64,000 nt of DNA from Mycolicibacterium lutetiense (lineage in GTDB: Bacteria; Actinomycetota; Actinomycetes; Mycobacteriales; Mycobacteriaceae). Positions within the stretch are counted from its first letter, which is position 1. Each line of letters opens with the position of its first letter. A program made the translations under genes and the position numbers. Positions 26,413 to 36,441 of the stretch are shown here, piece after piece. The stretch spans positions 2,418,001 to 2,482,000 of the forward strand of contig NZ_JAGIOP010000002.1 in NCBI RefSeq assembly GCF_017876775.1, read 5' to 3'. A model generated the notes under the pieces. It did not search any database. It saw only the letters and a program-made list of their open reading frames with translations, and was not told the origin of the DNA.

Positions 26413-27534
26413 CTAACTCGCCTGCAGCAGTGCCAACGGCCCGAAGGTGACCAGCGCCCCGACCGCCACCGCGGTCAGCGTGCTGCCGATGTCCTCGGTC
26501 TTGCGGACCACCCGCACGCCACCGGCCAGGCCGAGGATGACCAGCACCCCGAGCACCAGCGCGACGATGGTGTTCCACTTCCACAGCTGATCGAAGGCGA
26601 CGAACAGGCCGGCACCGAACGCCACCGCGATCACGCACTGACCGACGATCCACATGGCGCGCATCAGTGGGGAGGCGGGCGGCTGCTCGTCGTCGAATTC
26701 GCCGAATTCGTCGTGCTCGTCGTAGTCGCCGGTGCCCTCGGACAGGTCCTCGTCGGGTTCGAGGTCGATGCCGTCGCGGCCACGGCGGCGGGCCTGCTCG
26801 TCGGCCACCGATCCTCCGCCGAACAACGGCCCGAGCGACGAGTACGAACGATCGCCGTATTCGCCGTCGTAGTCGTCGCCCGCGTAGTCGTCGTAATCGG
26901 CGTCGTCGACCGCGCCGTGAAGATCGTGACCGTCGGACTCGACCAGCGCGTCGGCCGGCCCGGCCGCATCGTCGGCGTCAAGGTCGTAGAGGGGGTCCGG
27001 GCTCATCCGCTCTGCACCGGTGCCCGACGATCGGTAGTCCCGCGCCTGCGGCTTGGACTGCGCGCGGCGCGGACGTGGGCGGAATTCGACAGGCTCGGGG
27101 TCGACGTCACGCGCGGCCAGGTGCGCGTCGTAATCGTCCTCGGCCTCGGTGCGCACCTCTTCGGGTTCGGCCGGCCTGATGGGCGGCTTGACCCGCGGGG
27201 GCCGGGGACCACCATTGCGGACCCGCGGCTCGTCGCGCACTTTTTCGCGCGGCGCGCTGGGATTGCGCGGCTCATCCAGGATGGGCGCCACGACGGCAGT
27301 GTCGACCAGCGGGTCAGGCGCGGGAACCGGCTCGTCGCGAGGCTCGGGTTCGAAGTCGTCGGTGATGACCGGGATCTCGCCGGTGAGTTCGGCGACGGTC
27401 ACCGCGTCACTGTTACCGCGGCGACGCCGACGGCGACCGCCGACCGGGGGCGCCCCGATCGTCCCGTTCTTTGCCAGCAACTCAGCGACCGAGATCGGTC
27501 GGGTGCCGGATGGGCTGTTCTCTGGTCCTGTCAT
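26413..27534 (-). CDS. Membrane protein with long disordered acidic N-terminus
   Basis: A 373-residue protein matching M. tuberculosis Rv0497 by position. It starts ISVAELLAKNG near residue 14, then a GRRRRRRG basic patch, about 230 residues rich in Asp, Glu, Pro and Arg with no predicted fold (YDDYAGDDYDGEYGD), and three to four transmembrane helices at the C-terminus (about 285-370). An ISVAELL-type motif plus basic patch at the start is a recurring feature of mycobacterial membrane proteins. Function unknown. It lies 30 bp after ppx1. Confidence 0.8.
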   Translation of the reverse strand: MTGPENSPSGTRPISVAELLAKNGTIGAPPVGGRRRRRRGNSDAVTVAELTGEIPVITDDFEPEPRDEPVPAPDPLVDTAVVAPILDEPRNPSAPREKVRDEPRVRNGGPRPPRVKPPIRPAEPEEVRTEAEDDYDAHLAARDVDPEPVEFRPRPRRAQSKPQARDYRSSGTGAERMSPDPLYDLDADDAAGPADALVESDGHDLHGAVDDADYDDYAGDDYDGEYGDRSYSSLGPLFGGGSVADEQARRRGRDGIDLEPDEDLSEGTGDYDEHDEFGEFDDEQPPASPLMRAMWIVGQCVIAVAFGAGLFVAFDQLWKWNTIVALVLGVLVILGLAGGVRVVRKTEDIGSTLTAVAVGALVTFGPLALLQAS

Positions 27535-27564
27535 ACCTACGTTGCCTTCGGGACTAGCTTTTCC

Positions 27565-28536
27565 TTAACGTCCGGCGTCCCGCGCCGACGTCTCTACCAA
27601 GGCTGAACCGTCGGCCTCGCTGTCGAGTTTCCGCAGAATCAATCCCTCCCGCAACGCCCAGGGGCAAATGTCGACGGAATCGATCTCCAGTGCTCGCATA
27701 CTAGCCTCAGCTACCAAAGCACCGGCCACGATCTGTGGTGCCCTCTCGGCACTCACCCCTTCCAGTTCGGCACGGTCAGCCGCTGTCATCCTAGAGATGA
27801 AAGCTATGAGCTGTCTTAATCCGGTGGCGGTGAGGGTCCGCTTGACCCGTGGGCCTGCTCCCGAGGGGGCCGCCCCGGTGAGTCGGGCCAGCGACCGGAA
27901 GGTCTTCGACGTCGCCACCGCGAGGTCCGGGTTTCCGGCCCGACGCATGGTGGTACCGGCGTCGGCGAGCTCGGTGGCGAGCCAGTCCCGCAGCATCGCG
28001 ACCCGGCGCCGCCCAGGCGGGTCTTCGGCCAGCCACTCCCTGGTCAGCCGGCCCGCCCCCAGTGGCAGCGACAGCGCCACCTCGGGCTCCTCGTCGACCC
28101 CACTGGACAGTTCCAGCGAGCCGCCGCCGATGTCGATGTTGATGATGCGGCCCGCGCTCCAGCCGTACCAGCGGCGCACCGCCAGGAACGTCAGGCGGGA
28201 TTCGTCGACACCGCTGAGCACACCGAGTGACACTCCGGTCTCGGCCAGCACCCGGGCCAGAACTTCCTCGGAGTTGGTGGCATCGCGCACCGCCGAGGTG
28301 GCAAACGCCATCAATTCGGCACACCCCGAGCTGGTGGCGATCTTGGCGAACTCGTCCACCGTGGCCACCAACCCGTCGGCACCCTTGCGGGTCAGTTTGC
28401 CGGAGTCGTCGATGGCCTCGGCGAGGCGCAGCGCCGCCTTCGTTGAGCTCATCGGGGTCGGGTGTCCGCCACGACGGGCATCAACCACGAGGAGATGAAC
28501 CGTGTTGCTCCCGACATCGAGCACGCCTAACCGCAC
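27565..28536 (-). CDS. ppx1: Exopolyphosphatase, Ppx/GppA family
   Basis: A 323-residue ASKHA-fold protein. The ATP/phosphate loops are [16 protein letters not shown] at the start and [14 protein letters not shown] near residue 140; [12 protein letters not shown] is the second family motif. M. tuberculosis Rv0496 (MTB-PPX1) at this site is a short-chain exopolyphosphatase. The GTG start at 28536 is divergent from the Cys-rich gene. In this window polyphosphate metabolism is also represented by a PPK2 kinase and by the SenX3-RegX3 phosphate sensor. Confidence 0.93.
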   Translation of the reverse strand: MRLGVLDVGSNTVHLLVVDARRGGHPTPMSSTKAALRLAEAIDDSGKLTRKGADGLVATVDEFAKIATSSGCAELMAFATSAVRDATNSEEVLARVLAETGVSLGVLSGVDESRLTFLAVRRWYGWSAGRIINIDIGGGSLELSSGVDEEPEVALSLPLGAGRLTREWLAEDPPGRRRVAMLRDWLATELADAGTTMRRAGNPDLAVATSKTFRSLARLTGAAPSGAGPRVKRTLTATGLRQLIAFISRMTAADRAELEGVSAERAPQIVAGALVAEASMRALEIDSVDICPWALREGLILRKLDSEADGSALVETSARDAGR

Positions 28537-28672
28537 TGGACCAACCTAACCGCAGCCGACCAGCGCGGCGTGGCCGGACCTCCCAGAACCTGCCGGACCG
28601 GCGGGCCGGGGTTGTGGTGCGTCACACGATGCGTCCCGCCGCGGTTGGGAAATGTGTTCAGGCATATGGGAG

Positions 28673-28678
28673 TACCGT
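28673..28678 (+). promoter_or_regulatory. Candidate -10 box for a leaderless Cys-rich gene
   Basis: TACCGT fits TANNNT and ends 7 nt before the GTG at 28686, the spacing expected when transcription starts at the start codon. No Shine-Dalgarno sequence is seen. Confidence 0.45.
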
Positions 28679-28685
28679 TTGCGCC

Positions 28686-29507
28686 GTGACAGATGTGCAT
28701 CCCGGCGAAGTCGAACTCGACTTTGCCCGCGAATGGGTGGAGTTCTATGACCCGGAGGACGCGACGCATCTGATCGCGGCCGATATGACGTGGTTGTTGT
28801 CCCGCTGGACGTGTGTCTTCGGCACACCGGCCTGCAAGGGCACCGTCGAGGGCCGCCCGGACGACGGCTGCTGTTCTCATGGAGCGTTCCTTTCTGATGA
28901 CGACGATCGTGCGCGGCTTGACGACGCGGTCACCCACCTGACCGACGAGGACTGGCAGTTCCGGGACAAGGGCCTGGGCCGCAAGGGCTATCTGGAGGAC
29001 GACGAGTACGACGGCAAGCCCAATCAGCGGACCCGGAAGTACAAGGGGGCGTGCATCTTCCTGAACCGCCCGGGTTTCGCCGGCGGAATCGGGTGCGCCC
29101 TGCACAGCAAGGCCCTCAAGCTCGGTGTCGAGCCGCTGACCATGAAGCCCGACGTGTGCTGGCAGTTGCCGATCCGGCGCAGTCAGGAATGGATCACCCG
29201 GCCCGACGACACGCAGGTCCTGCGCACCGTCATCACCGAATACGACCGGCGCGGCTGGGGCGAGGGCGGCGCGGACCTGCATTGGTACTGCACCGGTGAT
29301 CCCGCCGCCCATGTCGGCGCCCGCCCGGTGTTCGAGTCCTACGGCCCCGAACTCACCGCGGTACTCGGCGAGAAGGCCTACGCCGAGTTGGCCGCGATGT
29401 GCCGGCGCCGCAGCGCCCTGGGGCTGGTCGCCGTGCATCCGGCGACCAGGGTCGCCGAGCATCGCGCGACCCCGGCCTCCAACGGGGTTCAGCCCTCCAG
29501 CTTGTAA
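28686..29507 (+). CDS. Cysteine-rich conserved protein (DUF3109-like)
   Basis: A 273-residue protein matching M. tuberculosis Rv0495c by position. At least eight cysteines are clustered: [32 protein letters not shown] and KPDVCWQLP, a pattern suggesting a bound metal or iron-sulphur cluster, as proposed for CxxxCxxCC-type proteins. The start is a GTG that may be leaderless. Its 3' end overlaps the 3' end of regX3 on the other strand by 19 bp. Function not known. Confidence 0.8.
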   Translation: MTDVHPGEVELDFAREWVEFYDPEDATHLIAADMTWLLSRWTCVFGTPACKGTVEGRPDDGCCSHGAFLSDDDDRARLDDAVTHLTDEDWQFRDKGLGRKGYLEDDEYDGKPNQRTRKYKGACIFLNRPGFAGGIGCALHSKALKLGVEPLTMKPDVCWQLPIRRSQEWITRPDDTQVLRTVITEYDRRGWGEGGADLHWYCTGDPAAHVGARPVFESYGPELTAVLGEKAYAELAAMCRRRSALGLVAVHPATRVAEHRATPASNGVQPSSL

Positions 29508-30175
29508 CCGAGACCGCGCACGGTGACCAGGTGCACCGGGCTGGCCGGATCGGCCTCGATCTTGGAGCGCAGCCGCTTGACATGCACGTCAAGGGTTTTG
29601 GTGTCGCCCACGTAGTCCGCACCCCACACCCGGTCGATGAGCTGACCGCGGGTGAGCACCCGTCCGCTGTTACGCATCAGGTACTCCAGGAGGTCGAACT
29701 CCTTGAGCGGCAACGTGATCTGATCCCCGTTGACGCTGACCACATGGCGTTCGACATCCATTCGGACCGGGCCGGCCTCCAGCACCCCGTCGGTGATCGC
29801 ACCGTCATCGGTGTCGGAGCCGCGGCGCAGCACCGCCCGGATCCGCGCAATCAGCTCGCGGGCCGAATACGGCTTGGTGACATAGTCATCGGCGCCCAAC
29901 TCGAGGCCGACAACCTTGTCGATCTCGCTGTCGCGGGCGGTGACCATGATCACCGGCACGCTCGAGCGGGCACGTAGTTGCTTACAGACGTCGGTACCGC
30001 TCATCCCCGGCAGCATCAGGTCCAGCAGGACGATATCGGCGCCGGAGCGCTCGAACTCGGCCAGTGCGGAGGGACCATCGGCCACCACGGTGGCCTCAAA
30101 GCCTTCCTTGCGGAGCAGGAAGGCCAGGGGATCGGCCAGCGACTCCTCGTCCTCAACGATCAACACGCTGGTCAT
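29489..30175 (-). CDS. regX3: Response regulator RegX3
   Basis: A 228-residue OmpR/PhoB-type regulator. The receiver domain has the acidic pair Glu8/Asp9, phospho-acceptor Asp52 (VLLDLMLPG) and the conserved Lys in [14 protein letters not shown]. The C-terminal winged HTH reads [22 protein letters not shown] and [17 protein letters not shown] helices, ending [11 protein letters not shown]. With SenX3 it controls the phosphate-starvation response (pst, phoA) in mycobacteria. It starts 8 bp after senX3, with none of the MIRU repeats found between these genes in M. tuberculosis. Confidence 0.97.
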   Translation of the reverse strand: MTSVLIVEDEESLADPLAFLLRKEGFEATVVADGPSALAEFERSGADIVLLDLMLPGMSGTDVCKQLRARSSVPVIMVTARDSEIDKVVGLELGADDYVTKPYSARELIARIRAVLRRGSDTDDGAITDGVLEAGPVRMDVERHVVSVNGDQITLPLKEFDLLEYLMRNSGRVLTRGQLIDRVWGADYVGDTKTLDVHVKRLRSKIEADPASPVHLVTVRGLGYKLEG

Positions 30176-30183
30176 CGGTCTCG

Positions 30184-31371
30184 CTAATCCTCTCGGTCGT
30201 TCGAGTCACCTATGGACTCATCGGTTTCGGGATAGGCCGGGATCGACAACGTGAACGTCGACCCGGTGCCCGGCTGACTCCACAGCCGGATGGTTCCGTT
30301 GTGGTTGGCGGCCACATGTTTGACGATCGCCAGGCCCAGTCCGGTGCCGCCGGTGGCGCGCGAACGGGCCTTGTCGACCCGGAAAAACCGCTCGAAGAGC
30401 CGTCCCTGATCGGCTTTGGCAATTCCGATACCGCGGTCGGTGACCGCGATCTCGACGCTGCCGCCCCGCCGGCGCCGACTCACTGATACGCCGGATCCGT
30501 TGGGCGAGTACGCAATGGCATTCGACACCAGATTGGCGACGGCGGTCACGAGCAACGTCTGGTCGCCCAGGACCCGGTAGCCGGTCGGGTCGTCGGTGGT
30601 GATCGCGATGACGGCCTTGTCGGCGGCCACCTTGTGCCGCGACAGCGCCTCGGACACCACGGCGTCGACGTCGACGTCGCCCAGGTCGGGCAGCCGCTCG
30701 GCACCCTGCAGCCGGGACAGCTCGATCAGTTCGCCGACCATATCGGCCAGCCGCAGCGATTCGGCCACCATCTTGTCGGAGAAGCGACGCACCATGTCCG
30801 GGTCGTCGGCGGAGGCCTGGAGCGCTTCGGCGAGCACCCGCATGGCGCCCACCGGGGTCTTGAGCTCATGGCTGACGTTGGCCACAAAATCCCTGCGAGT
30901 CGCTTCCATCCTGGCGTGCTCGGACTGATCGTCGGCGTAGACGACGGCGAAGCGGCGGTCTTCAGCGGTCAGCGGCCGCACCAAGCCCCGCACCGAGATG
31001 CCCAGGCGTCCGGGGTGCGGCAGCTTGCGCGGCGACAGGTCGACTTCGATGGGCTGACCGGTGGCGAACACCTGCTCGGCAGCCCGCCAGGCCCGGTCGT
31101 CGAGGAGCCGGTCGCGCACGACACCGAGTTCGCCGGCACGGTCGTTGGCATAAACCACGTCGTTGAACGTGTCGACGACGACGATGCCGTTCGGCGATGC
31201 GGACACGATGTGCTGCAGCATCTGCGACACCGTCAGACCGGCCTGATCAGCCTCCCGGCGCCGCCGTTTCGCCACGATGCGGGGAGCGACCACGGCGGCC
31301 ACCCCCGCACCGACGGTCAGTGCGAGCAACGCCACGACCGCCGTCAGCAGTAACGCCGACATCAAGCTCAC
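30184..31371 (-). CDS. senX3: Sensor histidine kinase SenX3
   Basis: A 395-residue kinase. One or two N-terminal membrane helices ([16 protein letters not shown]) are followed by a basic patch, a PAS-like domain (about 48-150), the dimerisation helix with phospho-acceptor His168 in [13 protein letters not shown], and the ATPase domain with N box ([13 protein letters not shown]), G1 box (DRGIGI) and G2 box ([13 protein letters not shown]). It should phosphorylate RegX3 under phosphate limitation. The GTG start follows a candidate -10 box by 6 nt, suggesting a leaderless transcript. Confidence 0.97.
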   Translation of the reverse strand: MSLMSALLLTAVVALLALTVGAGVAAVVAPRIVAKRRRREADQAGLTVSQMLQHIVSASPNGIVVVDTFNDVVYANDRAGELGVVRDRLLDDRAWRAAEQVFATGQPIEVDLSPRKLPHPGRLGISVRGLVRPLTAEDRRFAVVYADDQSEHARMEATRRDFVANVSHELKTPVGAMRVLAEALQASADDPDMVRRFSDKMVAESLRLADMVGELIELSRLQGAERLPDLGDVDVDAVVSEALSRHKVAADKAVIAITTDDPTGYRVLGDQTLLVTAVANLVSNAIAYSPNGSGVSVSRRRRGGSVEIAVTDRGIGIAKADQGRLFERFFRVDKARSRATGGTGLGLAIVKHVAANHNGTIRLWSQPGTGSTFTLSIPAYPETDESIGDSNDRED

Positions 31372-31377
31372 GCGAAA

Positions 31378-31383
31378 AGCGTA
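31378..31383 (-). promoter_or_regulatory. Candidate -10 box for leaderless senX3
   Basis: On the minus strand TACGCT (TANNNT) ends 6 nt upstream of the senX3 GTG at 31371. No Shine-Dalgarno sequence is seen, so the mRNA may begin at the start codon. Confidence 0.5.
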
Positions 31384-31463
31384 CGCACCCGGTGAACGTC
31401 AACCCAGCAGCGTGCGACCAAAACGGGACAAGTCACACCACCAAATACAGGTGTTCGGCTGTC

Positions 31464-31480
31464 GTTAACCCTCGGTAACC
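31464..31480. promoter_or_regulatory. GTTAACC repeat upstream of senX3, candidate RegX3 site
   Basis: GTTAACC, CTC and GGTAACC form an imperfect inverted repeat (also readable as direct TAACC repeats with a 10-bp period), about 95-110 bp upstream of the senX3 start and downstream of gpm1. PhoB-type regulators bind such repeats and senX3-regX3 is autoregulated, but the match to a RegX3 consensus is not established here. Confidence 0.35.
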
Positions 31481-31521
31481 TGCTGTTCGTCCAGGCCACC
31501 CCGGCAAAACGGCGAGGAAAG

Positions 31522-32265
31522 CTACTTCTTGGCGCCCTGCGCGGCAACCGCGGCGGCCCCGGCAGCGGCGGCCTCGGGGTCGAGGTACTCACCGCCCGCG
31601 ACGAGGGGCTTGAGGTTGTCGTCGAGTTCGTAGCGCAGCGGGATGCCGGTCGGGATGTTGAGGCCGACGACATCCTCATCGGACATCCCGTCGAGATGTT
31701 TGACCAGCGCACGCAGCGAGTTTCCGTGGGCCGCGATCAACACGGTCTTGCCGGCCCGCAGGTCGGGCACGATCGTCGCCTCGTAGTACGGAACGAACCG
31801 GGTCACCACGTCCTTGAGGCATTCGGTCAGCGGGCCGCCGCCGATCTCCGCGTAGCGCGGGTCGGCGTCCTGGCTGTACTCGCTGCCCTTCTCGATGGGC
31901 GGCGGCGGGGTGTCGTAGCTGCGCCGCCACGCCATGAACTGGTCTTCGCCGTACTTGTCCTTCGTGGCGGCCTTGTCCAGGCCCTGCAGTGCGCCGTAGT
32001 GCCGCTCGTTGAGCCGCCAGTCCCGGTGGACCGGGATCCAGTGCCGGTCGGCGGCGTCCAGCGCCAGGTTGGCGGTGGTGATCGCGCGGCGCAGCAGCGA
32101 GGTGTAGAGCACATCGGGCAGCAGTCCGTTCTCGACCAGCAGCTTGCCGGCGCGGACGGCCTCGGTACGGCCCTTCTCGGTGAGGTCGACATCGACCCAT
32201 CCGGTGAACAGGTTCTTCTGGTTCCAGTCGCTCTCACCGTGGCGGAGCAGGATCAGCGTCGGCAT
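31522..32265 (-). CDS. gpmA: 2,3-bisphosphoglycerate-dependent phosphoglycerate mutase
   Basis: A 247-residue glycolytic/gluconeogenic enzyme interconverting 3- and 2-phosphoglycerate. The phosphohistidine motif is [12 protein letters not shown] (His9), with [14 protein letters not shown] and the second histidine in [16 protein letters not shown]. The C-terminal tail is Ala-rich ([16 protein letters not shown]). It lies 23 bp after the ybjN-like gene on the same strand and upstream of senX3, as in M. tuberculosis (gpm1, Rv0489). Confidence 0.96.
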   Translation of the reverse strand: MPTLILLRHGESDWNQKNLFTGWVDVDLTEKGRTEAVRAGKLLVENGLLPDVLYTSLLRRAITTANLALDAADRHWIPVHRDWRLNERHYGALQGLDKAATKDKYGEDQFMAWRRSYDTPPPPIEKGSEYSQDADPRYAEIGGGPLTECLKDVVTRFVPYYEATIVPDLRAGKTVLIAAHGNSLRALVKHLDGMSDEDVVGLNIPTGIPLRYELDDNLKPLVAGGEYLDPEAAAAGAAAVAAQGAKK

Positions 32266-32288
32266 GCGTGAGATCTTCTCACGGGCGC

Positions 32289-32798
32289 TCAGTCGTCGAT
32301 CAGACGCTCATCTATCAGATGCTCAAAGGCCTTGAGGTTCTTCAGCGACTCACCGCGCGAGACCCGCCACTCCCACTCTTTCTGGATGGACGAGCGGAAA
32401 CCCAGTTCCAGCAAGGTGTTGAAGTCGGAGTCGACGGCTTCGAGCACCTGCCCGAGCACCCGGTCGATCTCGTCGGCGGTGACCGCTTCCAGCGCCATCC
32501 GGCCGACGAGGTAGATGTCGCCGACGTTGTCGAGGGTGTAGGCCACCCCGTAGAGCCTGCGGTTGCGCTTGAGCAGGAACCGGTAGACACCTTCGAAATT
32601 CTCGTCGGGTTTGCGGCACACGAAGGCCTCGACGCGCACCGAATGCTCGCCGAGGCTCAGGATCGTGTTGGTCTTGAGCTTGCGCTCCCCCGGCAGTTCG
32701 ACGATGAGACCGGGCAGGCCGCCGTGGGCGCCCTCATGCCGGTGGTAGACCAGTTCGTGTTCGTCGAGGGTGTCGGTGATCAGCTGTTCGACGCTCAT
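32289..32798 (-). CDS. YbjN-domain protein
   Basis: A 169-residue protein of the YbjN family, matching M. tuberculosis Rv0487. The fold resembles type III secretion chaperones; the conserved segments are [17 protein letters not shown] and [24 protein letters not shown]. The ATG overlaps the mshA stop as ATGA, so the two genes are translationally coupled. A chaperone or regulatory role is the usual suggestion for the family; here it is unproven. Confidence 0.87.
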   Translation of the reverse strand: MSVEQLITDTLDEHELVYHRHEGAHGGLPGLIVELPGERKLKTNTILSLGEHSVRVEAFVCRKPDENFEGVYRFLLKRNRRLYGVAYTLDNVGDIYLVGRMALEAVTADEIDRVLGQVLEAVDSDFNTLLELGFRSSIQKEWEWRVSRGESLKNLKAFEHLIDERLIDD

Positions 32799-34099
32799 GT
32801 CCGCACCCCGCGGCGCAGCGCGAACCGGCGTCCCGAACGGCGGGCGGCGGGCCTGCGATGCCGCGACCGGTAATCGCTCATCGCGTGGGCGTAGCTGTTC
32901 AGCAGGTCATCGACGGTGTGTGCCCAGGAGAACTGCGCGGCGTGGGCCGCGGCGGCCAGGCGCAACGGACCCGGATCACGCTGCAGCACCTCGTCGATCG
33001 CGGCCGCCCAGTCGTCGACGTCGTGCCCGTCGACCAGGGCGCCGCTGACACCGTCGGCCACCGCGACCGGCAGACCGCCGACCGCGGCGGCCACCACCGG
33101 TGTCCCGCAGGCCTGGGCCTCGATCGCGACCAGGCCGAAGGATTCGGAGTAGCTGGGCACCGCGACCAGATCGGCGGCGCGGTACACGGTGACCAGTTGT
33201 TCGCGGGACTGCGGGGGCAGGAACGTCACACGATCGGTGATACCCAGTTCGTCGGCCAGGCGAATCAGGGTGTCGGGCTCGGCCAGTCCGCTGCCGGAGG
33301 GGCCGCCGGCGACCAGCACCCGGACCCCGGGCAGTTTCGCGGCGGCACGCAACAACACGTCGGGTGCCTTGAGCGGCTGGATCCGGCCCACGAACGCGAC
33401 CACCTGCTCGTGGGGCGCAATGCCGAGGACCGCCCGCGCCGCGTCGCGATCCCCGGGGGTAAAGGCATCCAGGTCGACCCCCGGATGCACCACATCGATA
33501 CGCCCCGGATCGGCGTGGTGAAGCGAAACCAGTTGCTGTACTTCATGTTCGGTGTTCACGATGAGACGGTCGGCCTCGTCGACCACCTGCTGCTCCCCCA
33601 CCGCACGCAGCGGTGGCTCGGGCAGGTCACCGGCGGCCAGTGCGGCGTTCTTCACCGCGGCCAGGGTGTGCGCGGTGTGCACGAGCGGCACCGCCCAGCG
33701 ATCCCGGGCCAGCCAGCCGACCTGACCGGACAACCAGTAATGCGAGTGGACGACGTCGTAATAGCCGGGCTCATGGGTCGCCTCGGCGCGCAACACCCCC
33801 GCGGTGAATGCGCACAGCTGAGTGGGCAGGTCATATTTGTCCAGGCCCTCGAACGGCCCGGCCACCACGTTGCGCACCAACACTCCGGGCGCCACCGGCA
33901 CCACCGGGGCATCCGACGACGAGGTGGCCCTGGTGAAAATCTCCACCTCGACGCCGCGCCGGGCCAACTGCAACGCCGTCTGCAGCACGTAGACATTCAT
34001 CCCGCCGGCGTCACCGGTTCCCGGCTGCGCCAGGGGCGATGTGTGTACGGATATCACCGCAACGCGGCGGGGGATCTCGAGGTCTGTCGCTAGACGCAC
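32795..34099 (-). CDS. mshA: D-inositol-3-phosphate glycosyltransferase (mycothiol synthesis)
   Basis: A 434-residue GT4-family enzyme that transfers GlcNAc from UDP-GlcNAc to inositol-3-phosphate, the first step of mycothiol synthesis. [20 protein letters not shown] at the start is the diagnostic acceptor-binding segment; [19 protein letters not shown] and [21 protein letters not shown] (donor site, E-x7-E) follow. The GTG start makes the N-terminus about 45 residues shorter than M. tuberculosis MshA, which has a variable tail there. Confidence 0.95.
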   Translation of the reverse strand: MRLATDLEIPRRVAVISVHTSPLAQPGTGDAGGMNVYVLQTALQLARRGVEVEIFTRATSSSDAPVVPVAPGVLVRNVVAGPFEGLDKYDLPTQLCAFTAGVLRAEATHEPGYYDVVHSHYWLSGQVGWLARDRWAVPLVHTAHTLAAVKNAALAAGDLPEPPLRAVGEQQVVDEADRLIVNTEHEVQQLVSLHHADPGRIDVVHPGVDLDAFTPGDRDAARAVLGIAPHEQVVAFVGRIQPLKAPDVLLRAAAKLPGVRVLVAGGPSGSGLAEPDTLIRLADELGITDRVTFLPPQSREQLVTVYRAADLVAVPSYSESFGLVAIEAQACGTPVVAAAVGGLPVAVADGVSGALVDGHDVDDWAAAIDEVLQRDPGPLRLAAAAHAAQFSWAHTVDDLLNSYAHAMSDYRSRHRRPAARRSGRRFALRRGVRT

Positions 34100-34109
34100 A
34101 CTGTTATGT

Positions 34110-35432
34110 CTACACCGCGGCTATGCCGGGCCCGCTCGCCGACCGGCGGGTTTGAGCGCGCCGCATGGCGCCGATCGGATCGGCGTACAGGCCGCCCAGC
34201 GAAACGATGCCTGCGCTGGCCTCCTGGACCCGATTGCCGAACGCCGTCACCCGGATGTCGCGGGGTCCGAGCACCGAACGGCGTGTGACGGCCTCCTCGA
34301 CGACGGGCAGCCCTTCGGGATATTCGGTGAAGGCCTGGCCACCGAGCACCAGATCATCGGGGTTGAGCAGGTCACGCAGCAATGCGACGGCCTCGCCGAG
34401 CACCCGGGCCCGATCGGCCAGCAGCTCGCGGGCCTTCTCGTTCCCCTGCCTGGCCGCGCGCAGCACCGCCGGCAGCGTCGAGGACGGGCCTTCGGCGGGG
34501 ATGATTCGCAGCGCGCGGGCCGCGTTGAGCACCGCCTCGTCGCTCACCGTGGACTCCAACTGCCCTGAGCCGCCCAATAATTCGGACTGAGCGGGCAGGC
34601 CGGCAATCGTGCCGGGACCGCTGGCCGGGGTATGGACACGGCCGTCGATCGACAGCGCGTAGCCGACGGTTTCGCGGGCGTAGACGTAGAGGCTGGTCCG
34701 CGCCGGAGCCCCGGCGGTATCGGGGACGGCACGGCGTCCCCCCAGCAGCAGTTCGGCACCGGCCATCGCGTCGACGTGCGAGGCAACCGACACCGGCAGC
34801 GCCAGCGCTTCGGCGAGCACCGGGCCCACCGGTGCATCGGACCAGCCCAGCCGCGGGTGATCGAGATACCCGGTGGCACTGTCGACGACGCCGCCGGCGG
34901 CCACCCCCACCCATAGCGGGCGACGACGGTGCCAGCGGCTCAGGTAGCGGCGCGCGCTGGAGGCCAACGTGGCCAACGCCGCGGATGCCGATCCCGACGG
35001 GGTGGGCGTCTCGACCACGTCGAGCGTGCGACCGAACAGGTCGGTGGCCACGATGCTGGTGGTGCGCGCACCGATGTGGATACCGAGCGTGAGGTAGGGC
35101 TCGTGGTTGACCTCGACGGGTACGCGGGGCCGGCCGATGGCCCCCGAAACTGTGAGATCGGCCCGCTCACGCAGGATTCCGGCGTCGAGCAGTGCGGTGA
35201 CCTGACGGTTGACGGTCGCGATGCTCAACTGCGTGTGCTGTGCGACGGCATCCCTGGCGATCGGCCCGCGGGTGCGGACCGCACTGAAGACGGATGCCAC
35301 GGCGGCGTCGGGCACCCTCAGCGACGGGGCGACGATGTGCAGCAGCCGCGACTGCGGGTAGCGCGAGGCGGCGGATATCGGCCGGACCGTACGGGCGGAG
35401 CTGCGGCGAGGTGCGGCAATGGCGGTAGTCAC
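34110..35432 (-). CDS. ROK-family transcriptional regulator
   Basis: A 440-residue protein with an N-terminal winged HTH ([29 protein letters not shown]) and a ROK (repressor, ORF, kinase) domain: [37 protein letters not shown], and [13 protein letters not shown]. The zinc-binding Cys motif typical of many ROK kinases is not evident, favouring a regulator without kinase activity. It matches M. tuberculosis Rv0485, reported to influence pe13-ppe18 expression. It lies 10 bp upstream of mshA, so it may be part of the same transcript. Confidence 0.9.
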   Translation of the reverse strand: MTTAIAAPRRSSARTVRPISAASRYPQSRLLHIVAPSLRVPDAAVASVFSAVRTRGPIARDAVAQHTQLSIATVNRQVTALLDAGILRERADLTVSGAIGRPRVPVEVNHEPYLTLGIHIGARTTSIVATDLFGRTLDVVETPTPSGSASAALATLASSARRYLSRWHRRRPLWVGVAAGGVVDSATGYLDHPRLGWSDAPVGPVLAEALALPVSVASHVDAMAGAELLLGGRRAVPDTAGAPARTSLYVYARETVGYALSIDGRVHTPASGPGTIAGLPAQSELLGGSGQLESTVSDEAVLNAARALRIIPAEGPSSTLPAVLRAARQGNEKARELLADRARVLGEAVALLRDLLNPDDLVLGGQAFTEYPEGLPVVEEAVTRRSVLGPRDIRVTAFGNRVQEASAGIVSLGGLYADPIGAMRRAQTRRSASGPGIAAV

Positions 35433-35622
35433 GAGAATGGTCCTTACTGGTTGTCGGCGAGGTGGGGTGGGACCACACCTGTCGACTCAGCAGGACGGGA
35501 AAACGGTGTCCGGGTCAGTCAGGCGCGGCGGGGTGCGCGACAACAACACGCACGCCGCACGGAGCGGGACTGGAGATTCCGGGACATACGGAGAACTTAG
35601 CACGCCATCTACTGTTGGTCAG

Positions 35623-36369
35623 ATGACGACACCACAGTCAGAAAAACGCGTGGCAGTGGTTACCGGCGCCAGCGCCGGAATCGGTGCCGCGACAGCCAGA
35701 TCCCTTGCCACCCTGGGCTTCCACGTCATCTGCGCGGCCCGCCGGGCCGATCGGGTCCAGTCGCTGGCCGAGGAGATCGGCGGCACCGCGATTGTGGCGG
35801 ACGTCACCGACCAGGACTCGGTCGACGCCCTGGCGGCCCAGTTGGATCGGGCGGATGTGCTGGTGAACAACGCCGGCGGGGCCAGGGGGCTGGAATCCGT
35901 CCTGGACGCTGACCTGGAGCATTGGCAGTGGATGTGGGAAACCAACGTGCTCGGCACCCTGCGGGTCTCCCGGGCGCTACTGCCCAAGCTCATCGCCTCC
36001 GGCGACGGCCTGATCGTCACCGTCACCTCGATCGCGGCACTGGAAACCTATGACGGCGGCTCGGGATACACCGCGGCCAAACACGCCCAGGGCGCCCTGC
36101 ACCGCACACTGCGCGGTGAACTACTCGGAAAACCGGTGCGGCTCACCGAGATTGCACCGGGCGCCGTCGAGACCGAGTTCTCGTTGGTGCGCTTCGACGG
36201 CGACCGGGAACGCGCCGACAACGTGTACCGGGGCATCACCCCGTTGGTGGCCGAGGACGTCGCCGAGGTGATCGGGTTCGTCGCGTCACGCCCGTCACAC
36301 GTCAACCTCGATCAGATCGTGATCCGGCCGCGCGATCAGGCCCCACACGGAAGGTTCAACCGCACCTGA
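35623..36369 (+). CDS. Short-chain dehydrogenase (Rv0484c-like)
   Basis: A 248-residue classical SDR: VAVVTGASAGIGAATARSL, NNAGGARG, TSIAALETYDGGSGYTAAKHA with catalytic Ser, Tyr and Lys. Cofactor preference is probably NADP, from the basic residues in CAARRADR after the second strand. The frame is open upstream, but ATG at 35623 gives the normal SDR length. Divergent from the ROK regulator, 190 bp away. Substrate unknown. Confidence 0.9.
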   Translation: MTTPQSEKRVAVVTGASAGIGAATARSLATLGFHVICAARRADRVQSLAEEIGGTAIVADVTDQDSVDALAAQLDRADVLVNNAGGARGLESVLDADLEHWQWMWETNVLGTLRVSRALLPKLIASGDGLIVTVTSIAALETYDGGSGYTAAKHAQGALHRTLRGELLGKPVRLTEIAPGAVETEFSLVRFDGDRERADNVYRGITPLVAEDVAEVIGFVASRPSHVNLDQIVIRPRDQAPHGRFNRT

Positions 36370-36373
36370 TGAC

Positions 36374-36432
36374 CCGAAAGTGACGCAGCTGTCGTTGGCG
36401 CGACGTCACAACGACCACCGCGTCGCTTTCGG
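36374..36432. terminator. Large nested hairpin at a convergent gene end
   Basis: Outer arms CCGAAAGTGACGC (36374-36386) and GCGTCGCTTTCGG (36420-36432) pair at 12 of 13 positions. Inner arms GTCGTTG (36391-36397) and CAACGAC (36409-36415) pair perfectly around an 11-base loop. The element fills the 72-bp gap between the stops of the convergent SDR and L,D-transpeptidase genes, so a bidirectional terminator or mRNA 3'-end stabiliser is likely. No U-tract follows on either strand. Confidence 0.65.
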
Positions 36433-36441
36433 CGCGAGGTT

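Noticed and set aside
25435-27606. Long plus-strand open frame (723 codons) opposite the isomerase-like and Rv0497-like genes
   Set aside because: Low-complexity composition and antisense position to two recognised genes.
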